Shown here: positions 1 to 5,559 of the stretch, one piece after another | Position numbering within the stretch: the first letter of the stretch is position 1 | Layout: every line of letters begins with the position of its first letter | Assembly: GCA_034409055.1 (NCBI GenBank) | Contig: DAOUMU010000511.1 | Coordinates: forward strand, 1-5,559 | DNA: 5,559 nucleotides | Origin: DAOUMU01 sp034409055 | GTDB lineage: Bacteria > Chloroflexota > Anaerolineae > 4572-78 > J111 | Direction of reading: 5' to 3' | Program-made: the position numbers and the translations under genes | Notes under the pieces: generated by a model | Told to the model about the DNA's origin: nothing | Databases searched by the model: none | The model's input: only the letters and a program-made list of their open reading frames with translations

Positions 1-221
1 AGAGGTAAGACTTAATTCTTTCCTATTTCTTTAGAAATTTCGGTGCTTTCGGCCTAAAATCTTGTCTTTTTGCCTTGTTGCCCTATTTATTACCCTGTTC
101 TTACCATCTTTTGCGATTTGTGCCCGGTTGCCTCTCACTCCCCCGGAGGCGGTCGCAGATGTGGCTCAGGCCATCATTGAGGTTGGTGAAAGAAGGAAAT
201 AAATAGGGCTGGCAAGGTCTT
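1..221. other. Intergenic region downstream of the membrane-propeller gene
   Basis: No gene can be supported here. The stretch is more AT-rich than the adjoining coding region. It contains a perfect 12-bp inverted repeat (80-91 against 198-209, GCCCTATTTATT and its complement) with about 106 bases between the arms. A plus-strand frame stays open from 35 to a TAA at 200-202 and reads as a hydrophobic stretch followed by a short polar tail, but its only usable early start is a TTG at 62 without a ribosome binding site. No hairpin plus T-tract terminator is visible on the minus strand after the upstream stop codon. Confidence 0.6.
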
Positions 222-3200
222 TTAAATTACTCTCCCGCACACGTATCCTCGATAAGTGCTCACGAAAAGGCAGCCAAAGAAGAGCACCATGGCCCAGAGG
301 CCCCACCGGAGCGGGGGGGTGATCTCTTGGGTGGCAAAGGTGGAGACCCAGAGGCTGCCGGCCCGGTCTACGTGCAAATCGCGCACCCAATTCGCGGCCA
401 GAGTGCCGCCGGCGGCGGTGAAATGAGTCTGCTCCCGGGTGGCGGGATCGTAACGCACCAGCCCCTGCCGTCCCCCTAGCCAGATTATGCCCGCCGGTCC
501 CTCGGCCAAGGTTGTTACGCGCAGGTCTGGCACCGGGTAGGACCACTGCTGCCCGTTTAAGCGCCATGCGCCGGCCAAGGTACCGGCCCACATCTGACCC
601 CGGCTGTCTTCGAACAGAACCGTGGGGCCGGTGGCCTCGGGCCAGCCGGAGGCCACATCAAAGGAGGTCCAGGCCTGGCCGTCCCAGCGGAACAAGGCCC
701 GGTCTGTGCCAACCCACAACTGCTGCCGGCTGTCGACCAGCAGCAGGCTGACCGGGCTGTTGGCCAGTCCCTCCGGAGCGGCAAGCGTCTCCCAGGTGGT
801 ACCGTTGAAGCGGGAGAGGCCCTGGGCGGTGCCGGCCCAGATGGCTCCGGCCTGGTCCACGGCCAGGGTGTGGACCTGGTTGGAGGGCAGCTTGCTGTTT
901 TTCTGGGTGAAGGCTTGCCAGCGAGGTTGGCGGCGATCGGCAGTATCCAGGCGCAGAACACCCTGGCCGGCGGTGGCCAGCCACAGCCGCCCGGCCGGGT
1001 CAAGCACCACATCGACCAGCCGGGCGGGGAGTGGACGGGGCGACGTCGCAGGACCTTGTTTGGTCAGGGCCTTATCACTGGCCACCAGTTGCAGGTGATC
1101 CTCTGGCCTGGCCGGGTCAAACCGGCCCAGGGCGATGCTGGAGGCGGCCCACAACTGTCCCTGCGAATCCTCCAGCAGGCGCAGTGGCTCGGCCATCAAG
1201 CCGGTGCGCGGTTCAAGCCAGGCTGCCCACAGTTGGGGTGTGTCAAACAGCAGGTAGGCCCGCTGCCGCTGGCCGGTGGGTCGAGCAACCAGGCCGGTGC
1301 CGCTGCCGGCCCATAACCGGCCCCGGCTGTCCTCAAAAAACCGGTAGGCCAGCGCGCCGCCCAGAGGGCTGTTGGTCGGGGTCAATTGGGTCCACTGTTG
1401 GCTGTCGGGGTCGTAGCGACTGACCCCGCCCTGGGGGACCAGGGGGCTCTGATCAAGCCGGAGCATGAGCCAGACCAGCCCGACCAGCACGGGCAGGGCG
1501 GCCAGCCGCAGGGCGGTGGGGGCGTAAAGGTTCAGGGCCTGGTAGCTGATGCCCGCGGTCAGGCCAAACAGCAGCAGATAGCTGAACCACAGCCAGCGGT
1601 GGCCCAACAGAAGCTGGTAGGAGTCGTCCAGGGTCAAGCCGATCAGGCCGGCCAGGGCCAGGCCAAAGGCCAGGGCCAGGTTAGGCCAGGCCAGATAATC
1701 GACAATGGAACGCTGGCTGGCTCCGGCAACCAGGGCCAGCCCGACCACATAGGGAACTGGCCTGGGGCCGCCGAGCAGCTCGCCAATGGCGGCGGCCAAC
1801 AGTCCCCAGCCTACAATCCGCAGCGGCATCACCAGCCGCGGCGACGGTAACCGCGCTGCCCCCCTACCCCCCCAAAGAGGGGAAGCTATAAGCTGGTGTT
1901 GGCTGAGCAGCAGGCCGCCGACAAACAACAGGGGGTAGGGGCCGGCCACCGTGCGCAGAAAGTCCGGTATGTCGTACCCGACCCAGGCATAAAGGGCAAC
2001 GGCGCCAAGGCCGACGGCCGGTAGTACGAACACCCAGCCCCACCGCCAACGGCGCACAAGAAGAAACAGTCCGGTCAGCCCAACATACAGCAAAAACATA
2101 AACTGGCGCCGGGTCACGTCACCGCTCTGCCACCAGGTCAGCGCTACCAGCACCGCGCTGCCGGCCAGTACGGTTAGTAGCCAGGCCAGGCTGCCCCAGC
2201 CCAGTGCCTTCAGATTGGGACTGATCCAGGCCCGCCAGCGGCCGTCGAGCAGCCGCAGGCCGCCGCTGAGGATCACGCCGGCCAGGGTCAAGACCACCGC
2301 CAGGCTGACCAGGGCAGCCAGGTGAAGGGCGAAAAGGGGGGCAATAAGATTGTCCAGCCAGGACAGGCCGGGCGGCGGGGCAGTTTCTTGGAGCAGCACT
2401 TCTATAGGAGCCAGGGCCAGGAAGGCCAGGTTGAGGCCGAGCATAGCCACCGATTGATGAATGAACAGGGCCGCCAGTAGAGCGCCCACCAGGCCCGTCG
2501 TGGCCCAGGCATACGGCCGAAGCGCCCCAGACGTCTTGTTAGCCGGCGGAGACTGTCCCACCGGCCAACTGACAACGATCATCTCCAGGCCAAAGAGCAT
2601 CATCGTCAACAGGGGAGCCAACGACCAGAGGTTAAACAGGATACTCTGGTTCATCAGGTACAGCAGCCCCGGCAGCACAATCAGGTTCAGGATCCCATTG
2701 CCAAAGGTCAGCCAGTGTACCGACGGATAGGCGGTCAGGCGCAGCGAATGCCGATGCAGCCAATACAGCGTGCCAGCCTGCAAGGCCAGGTAAACCAGCC
2801 AGGGCTGCCCGGCGGCGGTAAAGGTGATCAGGGTGGGGAGCCAGGCCGGGGTGTAGCCGTACAGGTCGAGGATGTTCTGGAGTACGCCCTCCAGCAGCAG
2901 CAAAATGGCCACGTCGGTCATGGCGAGCAGCAGCAGCAGGGTCGAGAGCAGGCCGACGACCGGCCACAGGATGGGGCGGGAGACTGCGTGGATCGGGCCG
3001 GCAGACCGGGAGGACCGGGTCAACAGGTTCAGCCGGCCGGTCAGCCCGCCTACAACGGCTCCGCCGCCGAGCAAAGCCCAGAAGGCGGCATAGGTCAGGG
3101 GGAAGGTGTTGATTATGGCCAGGGCCAGCTCGAGCACCCACTCGCCCGAACTGTAGCCGGTGCGGTCCAGGGCCACGCCGTAAAGCGGGGCCTGGGCGAT

Positions 3201-3989
3201 CAAGCCGGCGGCCGGTCCGCCCAGGCCGCCAAACAGGCACGCGCCGACAACCACCCCCGCCAGGGTCCCAACCCCCAGCCGGGCCCGGCCGCGAGTGCGG
3301 TTCCAGTGGACGGCCAGGGGGCCGGCAGCCGCGATCAACCCGATCCCCAGCAGGCCGGTGACGAGGACAATCAGATAATGGATAACACCGGTGTATACTG
3401 TGCCGGCAATGAAAAGGGTGTAGGTCAGGGTATAGACGGGGTAGGCCAGGCTGAGGATTGCGGCCACCCCGGTAACGCTCCCGGCCAGGAGGGCGGCCCA
3501 GCAGGGCGACAGGCGGTGGCGGCGGCTGACCGCCAGGCTGAGTGTGCCCAGCAGGGTCAGGGCGGGCCAGGCGACCTGCTTAAGCCGGATGACGGTCTGG
3601 GGCAGGTGCAGGCCGGGCAGCCGGTCGAGGGTTAGCAGGTCTCCGGCAGACAGGGCCAGCCCAAGGGCCACGGCAAGCGTGCCCCCGATAATGGCTGCTT
3701 GCCGGTTCCACGGAAGTTGGCGCCGCGAGTTGGTCAGGGTGTGGAGCACGGCGGTTACCAGGGCCAGCGGCAGCACCACCGGCGACAGCATATCCGGAGG
3801 CGGTGGTTGGACACCCGCTTCGTTGAAGACGCTGGTCAGGAAGGGGATATAGACCACCGGGAGATTGAGAGTACTGACGGCCACGGCTGTCCAGAGTATG
3901 ATCATCAGCAGCGCGCCGGGTACATCGCCCAGTTCGCCCCACAGCCACCGCTCGGCGCGGCTGGTTCTGAGAGTTGGGTAGCTGTTCAT
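222..3989 (-). CDS. Giant polytopic membrane protein with C-terminal Reg_prop beta-propeller
   Basis: This encodes a 1255-residue protein of unknown function. Residues 1-22 are polar. Residues about 23-845 are a long run of hydrophobic segments (for example 24-42, 68-86, 98-117, 138-155, 340-372, 546-577, 593-620, 769-788, 826-845), by eye more than 20 helices, with no transporter or enzyme motif that I recognise. Residues about 850-1223 carry eight motifs of the form DxxGxLWxGT, typical of the two-component regulator propeller family (Reg_prop), often followed by GLxRfDg and a tryptophan. One more helix follows (about 1227-1245) and the chain ends ten residues later. In known proteins such propellers usually sit outside the membrane in front of a histidine kinase; no kinase, GGDEF or helix-turn-helix domain is present here. 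I infer a membrane-anchored sensor or binding protein. The start is placed at 3989 rather than 4019 because a GGAGG lies 6 bases upstream of it. It stands 140 bases downstream of the permease remnant. The protein is confident, its function is not. Confidence 0.9.
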   Translation of the reverse strand: MNSYPTLRTSRAERWLWGELGDVPGALLMIILWTAVAVSTLNLPVVYIPFLTSVFNEAGVQPPPPDMLSPVVLPLALVTAVLHTLTNSRRQLPWNRQAAIIGGTLAVALGLALSAGDLLTLDRLPGLHLPQTVIRLKQVAWPALTLLGTLSLAVSRRHRLSPCWAALLAGSVTGVAAILSLAYPVYTLTYTLFIAGTVYTGVIHYLIVLVTGLLGIGLIAAAGPLAVHWNRTRGRARLGVGTLAGVVVGACLFGGLGGPAAGLIAQAPLYGVALDRTGYSSGEWVLELALAIINTFPLTYAAFWALLGGGAVVGGLTGRLNLLTRSSRSAGPIHAVSRPILWPVVGLLSTLLLLLAMTDVAILLLLEGVLQNILDLYGYTPAWLPTLITFTAAGQPWLVYLALQAGTLYWLHRHSLRLTAYPSVHWLTFGNGILNLIVLPGLLYLMNQSILFNLWSLAPLLTMMLFGLEMIVVSWPVGQSPPANKTSGALRPYAWATTGLVGALLAALFIHQSVAMLGLNLAFLALAPIEVLLQETAPPPGLSWLDNLIAPLFALHLAALVSLAVVLTLAGVILSGGLRLLDGRWRAWISPNLKALGWGSLAWLLTVLAGSAVLVALTWWQSGDVTRRQFMFLLYVGLTGLFLLVRRWRWGWVFVLPAVGLGAVALYAWVGYDIPDFLRTVAGPYPLLFVGGLLLSQHQLIASPLWGGRGAARLPSPRLVMPLRIVGWGLLAAAIGELLGGPRPVPYVVGLALVAGASQRSIVDYLAWPNLALAFGLALAGLIGLTLDDSYQLLLGHRWLWFSYLLLFGLTAGISYQALNLYAPTALRLAALPVLVGLVWLMLRLDQSPLVPQGGVSRYDPDSQQWTQLTPTNSPLGGALAYRFFEDSRGRLWAGSGTGLVARPTGQRQRAYLLFDTPQLWAAWLEPRTGLMAEPLRLLEDSQGQLWAASSIALGRFDPARPEDHLQLVASDKALTKQGPATSPRPLPARLVDVVLDPAGRLWLATAGQGVLRLDTADRRQPRWQAFTQKNSKLPSNQVHTLAVDQAGAIWAGTAQGLSRFNGTTWETLAAPEGLANSPVSLLLVDSRQQLWVGTDRALFRWDGQAWTSFDVASGWPEATGPTVLFEDSRGQMWAGTLAGAWRLNGQQWSYPVPDLRVTTLAEGPAGIIWLGGRQGLVRYDPATREQTHFTAAGGTLAANWVRDLHVDRAGSLWVSTFATQEITPPLRWGLWAMVLFFGCLFVSTYRGYVCGRVI
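321..1442 (-). repeat. Eight Reg_prop-type propeller motifs within the membrane protein
   Basis: This is the part of the membrane protein that covers residues about 850-1223. The DxxGxLW cores begin near residues 887, 941, 997, 1045, 1086, 1128, 1164 and 1208. Several are followed by a GLxRfDg strand and a Trp, as in DQAGAIWAGTAQGLSRFNG. The stretch before the first core (GGVSRYDPDSQQW, from 854) looks like the outer strand of a blade, while the last core (DRAGSLWVSTFA) lacks that strand. The ends are therefore complementary, as expected if the ring is closed by pairing N- and C-terminal strands. Units are 36-56 residues apart; the second and third spacings (54 and 56) are the longest, so a blade there may carry an insertion. 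Confidence 0.8.
1839..1883 (-). repeat. G-run sequence in frame inside the membrane protein, possible dispersed-repeat insertion
   Basis: Read on the coding strand, 1858-1882 is a TCCCCTCTTT stretch followed by long G runs. It encodes the polar residues SPLWGGRGAARLPSP (703-717), which sit between two hydrophobic helices (about 681-697 and 721-740). The base composition is unlike the surrounding codons, and the frame is kept. From memory, similar C-run and G-run sequences occur as dispersed repeats between genes of Chloroflexota and cyanobacteria, so it may be a repeat caught inside a gene. It could equally be an ordinary loop. Confidence 0.3.
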
Positions 3990-3995
3990 CACATC

Positions 3996-4000
3996 CCTCC
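3996..4000 (-). promoter_or_regulatory. Ribosome binding site GGAGG deciding the start of the membrane-propeller gene
   Basis: The coding strand reads TTGGAGGGATGTGATG here. The GGAGG core ends 6 bases before the ATG at 3987-3989, an ideal spacing. The longer reading from the ATG at 4017-4019 would put this site inside the gene and has only an A-rich stretch upstream, so the start at 3989 is preferred. A GTG directly before the chosen ATG is a less likely alternative. Confidence 0.8.
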
Positions 4001-4129
4001 AATGTGGCCCTGACAGCATTTTTTTCTAAAAAGCTATACAAATGTACAGTTGGGTGGGGGCTTCTGAATCATGAGTCGGTTTATGGTAAGAAAGGTTACG
4101 GGGTAGCAGGGGTTTTCGTCGATGACCAA

Positions 4130-4432
4130 TTACCAGACCAACAACATAGCCATCAGCACAGTGGTTTGCAACAGAAAAATAGGCAGGCTGTTGGCGATCA
4201 TTGTCGCTACCCCGGTTTCGTAGAGAGCAGCTCCCAAAACGTAGAGACTGGGAATAATGATGATCACCGGTTGGCCGAAAGCGCTAAAAGCTTGGCCTGG
4301 GCTAAGGACGTTGGTCAGGATCAGAGCCAACATCACCAGTAGCGCCGTCAGGTCTGGACGCAAGCGCTGGGTGGCCAAAACCAACAGGGTAACGATCAGG
4401 ATGATGAGCGTTAAAGCTGCCTGTAGAGTCAT
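4130..4432 (-). pseudogene. Truncated SLC13/DASS-type permease remnant, N-terminal 100 residues
   Basis: The 100-residue frame resembles the N-terminus of SLC13-like permeases (divalent anion:sodium symporter and related ArsB/CitM superfamily). Helix one spans residues 3-20. It is followed by the typical RPDLTALLVMLALILT second helix (25-40), then LSPGQAFSAFGQPV (43-56), a third helix (57-71) and ETGVA (72-76). Full members of the family run to about 430-600 residues with 10 or more helices, so at least three quarters is missing. The other two frames downstream to 4020 show no continuation, so a single frameshift does not explain the loss; a deletion is more likely. The last 16 residues (85-100) are hydrophobic but do not look like the family. 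No ribosome binding site is visible before the ATG at 4432, where the coding strand reads ACTTAAGATG. It could be a tiny expressed membrane protein, but a dead remnant is the better reading. Confidence 0.65.
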
Positions 4433-4498
4433 CTTAAGTAGGGATTGTACAACTCAACTCAGGATTCGGCCACTCTTTTGTCTGGAGTTGGGTTATTA

Positions 4499-4569
4499 GT
4501 AGGGGCGAGGCAACTCGGATTGAGGGTCTCCAAGCAAACAACCTGCTCTCCGAGTTGCCTCGCCCCTAC
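4499..4569. repeat. Perfect 21-bp inverted repeat, palindromic intergenic element
   Basis: The arms are 4499-4519 and 4549-4569 (left arm begins GTAGGGGCGAGGCAACTCGG) and match without a mismatch, around a 29-base loop. Inside the loop, GAG at 4522-4524 and GGT at 4525-4527 can pair further with CTC at 4546-4548 and ACC at 4541-4543. The element lies between the fabG stop and the permease remnant. No T-tract follows on either strand, so it is not a standard intrinsic terminator, though the hairpin could stabilise or attenuate the fabG transcript. From memory, palindromes starting with GTAGGGGCGAGG are common dispersed elements in Chloroflexota and cyanobacteria; the repeat itself is certain, its family is inference. 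Confidence 0.9.
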
Positions 4570-4632
4570 CCCACCACCCCGAATTATTGAGATGATACAC
4601 GTGATGGCCCTAAGAGGCCCAAAACAAAAGCC

Positions 4633-5391
4633 CTATTGCATGACCAAACCACCATCAACCGCCAATACTTGTCCGGTGATGAAGCTGGCCTCATCCGAAG
4701 CTAAAAACAGGACGGCATTGGCTACGTCGTCAACTGTTCCCAACCGTCCCAAAGGCGTATTTTCAGTGGTCGCCTTCACCATCTCTTCTGGCAGAACATC
4801 AGTCAGGGCGGTACGAATAAAACCCGGAGCGATAGCATTAACCGTGATATTGCGCGAACCGACCTCTTTGGCCAGTGATTTGGTAAAACCAATAATACCC
4901 GCCTTGGAAGCCGCGTAATTCGTCTGGCCCGCCTGGCCAGCCAGCCCCACGACTGAGGCGATATTGATGATTCGTCCGAATCGCTTTTTCATCATTGGGC
5001 GGACGACCGCTTTAGAGCAGTAATAGGTGCTGAACAGATTGATCCTGAGCACCAGTTCCCAATCCTCTTCCTTCATCACCATAATGAGCTTATCGCGGGT
5101 TATACCCGCGTTATTGACCAATACATCTATTTGGCCGTAAGTTTTAAGGGTTGTTTTAATGGCCCCATCAACCTCAGTCGATTTAGAGACATCGGTTTGA
5201 ATAAAGAGGGCCGTCCCCTCGCCCCGGTCCTGTCGTATCTGCTCAGCTACCTCTTCGCCCTTAGCCGACAAATCAATTATCACCACTTTGGCCCCTTCGC
5301 CGGCAAAAGCCAACGCTGTAGCTCGACCGATGCCGGCCGCGCCACCTGTTACCACTGCAACTTTATCTTGAAATCTTTTTCTGTCAGTCAT
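4633..5391 (-). CDS. fabG: 3-oxoacyl-[acyl-carrier-protein] reductase FabG (SDR family)
   Basis: This cytosolic enzyme reduces 3-oxoacyl-ACP to 3-hydroxyacyl-ACP in the fatty-acid elongation cycle. The 252 residues match the usual family length. A Rossmann fold begins with TGGAAGIG (15-22), D67 follows the fourth strand, and NNAG is at 93-96. The catalytic tetrad is N118, S146, Y159 and K163, with the 13-residue Ser-Tyr spacing of E. coli FabG. PG is at 189-190. R137 and R180 fall where E. coli FabG has Arg129 and Arg172, which contact acyl carrier protein; this favours true FabG over other reductases. Unusually, the Arg of the E. coli glycine-rich loop is Ala19 here, and D40 ends the second strand, a pattern linked to NADH rather than NADPH use. 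An acetoacetyl-CoA reductase (PhaB-like) is the main alternative. The start at 5391 is the only reasonable ATG, since an in-frame TGA lies 22-24 bases upstream; a GAGGGAG lies about 16 bases upstream, farther than usual. Confidence 0.93.
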   Translation of the reverse strand: MTDRKRFQDKVAVVTGGAAGIGRATALAFAGEGAKVVIIDLSAKGEEVAEQIRQDRGEGTALFIQTDVSKSTEVDGAIKTTLKTYGQIDVLVNNAGITRDKLIMVMKEEDWELVLRINLFSTYYCSKAVVRPMMKKRFGRIINIASVVGLAGQAGQTNYAASKAGIIGFTKSLAKEVGSRNITVNAIAPGFIRTALTDVLPEEMVKATTENTPLGRLGTVDDVANAVLFLASDEASFITGQVLAVDGGLVMQ

Positions 5392-5417
5392 ACGGCTAGA
5401 AATAATACTCCCTCAAG

Positions 5418-5426
5418 ATCATAACA
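5418..5426 (-). promoter_or_regulatory. fabG: Possible extended -10 promoter element before fabG
   Basis: The coding strand reads TGTTATGAT, which fits the extended -10 pattern TGnTATAAT with one mismatch. No convincing -35 hexamer lies 16-18 bases upstream. Transcription from it would start near 5411, leaving a leader of about 20 bases and cutting into the GAGGGAG motif at 5408-5414, so this is a weak call. Confidence 0.25.
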
Positions 5427-5495
5427 TACATCAAACCAGAATTTGGCTTGCCAGCGGGGTAAAAAGTAACTTCCGCTTGATGTCGCTAGCCAACT

Positions 5496-5559
5496 CGTAA
5501 AACGTAAAACGTGAAGCGTAATGACTTATCTACAGTTCATTTTTACGCTTTACGTTTTA
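5496..5559. repeat. AT-rich inverted repeat of CGTAAAA units at the window edge
   Basis: CGTAAAA occurs twice in tandem at 5496-5509. The arm TAAAACGTGAAGCGTAA (5505-5521) is repeated in inverted form at 5543-5559 with 16 of 17 positions matching; the odd pair is G5513 with T5551, which could wobble in RNA. The loop is 21 bases. The window stops exactly at the right arm, so the element may extend further. It lies 100 or more bases upstream of fabG, with no visible promoter between the arms. From memory, ACGTAAAACG-type strings recur between genes in Chloroflexota, which suggests a dispersed repeat. Confidence 0.7.

Noticed and set aside
35..202. Plus-strand open frame ending in TAA at 200-202, with a hydrophobic stretch followed by TPPEAVADVAQAIIEVGE
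   Set aside because: It has no ATG or GTG near its beginning, no ribosome binding site, only 55 codons, and no family resemblance that I can name. It could be a gene remnant, but this cannot be supported.
166..591. Minus-strand 141-codon frame overlapping the end of the membrane-propeller gene
   Set aside because: It is a shadow of the larger gene: Arg-, Gly- and Pro-rich, with no domain and no ribosome binding site, while the other frame shows clear propeller motifs.
1650..1680. Direct repeat GGCCAGGGCCAGG occurring twice 18 bases apart
   Set aside because: It encodes alternating Leu and Ala in a membrane helix (LALAFGLALAGL) and follows from codon choice in a GC-rich genome.
2715..3635. 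Plus-strand 306-codon frame rich in Gln and Gly
   Set aside because: It lies antisense to membrane-helix codons. Leu and Ala codons read in reverse give Gln- and Gly-rich nonsense, and GC-rich DNA keeps such frames open.
3990..4019. Upstream ATG at 4019 as start of the membrane-propeller gene
   Set aside because: It would add ten residues but has no ribosome binding site, and the good GGAGG site at 3996-4000 would then lie within the coding region.
4499..4569. Intrinsic terminator for fabG
   Set aside because: The stem is strong but is not followed by a run of T on the minus strand, and the 29-base loop is far longer than usual.

Overview
The window looks like a piece of a GC-rich bacterial chromosome. 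Its overall style is a very large membrane protein carrying Reg_prop (two-component regulator propeller) repeats, a FabG-type reductase, and palindromic repeats between genes. This suggests Chloroflexota (Anaerolineae-like), but it is an inference from gene content and repeat style; no rRNA or marker gene is present to settle it. All genes that can be supported lie on the minus strand, so the window is described from its right end, in the direction of transcription.

Right end (5392-5559): an AT-rich leader with a short imperfect inverted repeat built on a CGTAAAA unit, followed by a possible extended -10 element. Next comes fabG (4633-5391), a complete 252-residue 3-oxoacyl-ACP reductase of the short-chain dehydrogenase family. 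It has all catalytic residues and both arginines that dock acyl carrier protein, but its cofactor pocket looks NADH-type. The 200-base gap after fabG holds a perfect 21-bp inverted repeat (4499-4569) with no T-tract, which looks more like a dispersed palindromic element than a terminator. Then comes a 100-codon remnant of an SLC13/DASS-type permease (4130-4432), with only the first helices of the family present.

Left two thirds (222-3989): one 1255-residue protein with about 850 residues of polytopic membrane region (roughly 20 or more hydrophobic helices), then a beta-propeller of eight Reg_prop-type motifs, then one last membrane helix and a very short tail. No kinase, GGDEF or DNA-binding output is fused to it. 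It starts at the ATG at 3989, behind a good GGAGG ribosome binding site. The final 221 bases hold no gene that can be supported.

The genes do not form an obvious pathway. fabG is a housekeeping fatty-acid (or polyhydroxyalkanoate) enzyme, the permease is probably dead, and the large protein has no known function. The membrane-propeller protein is the best candidate for something undescribed. No mobile-element transposase, CRISPR array, tRNA or rRNA was seen.
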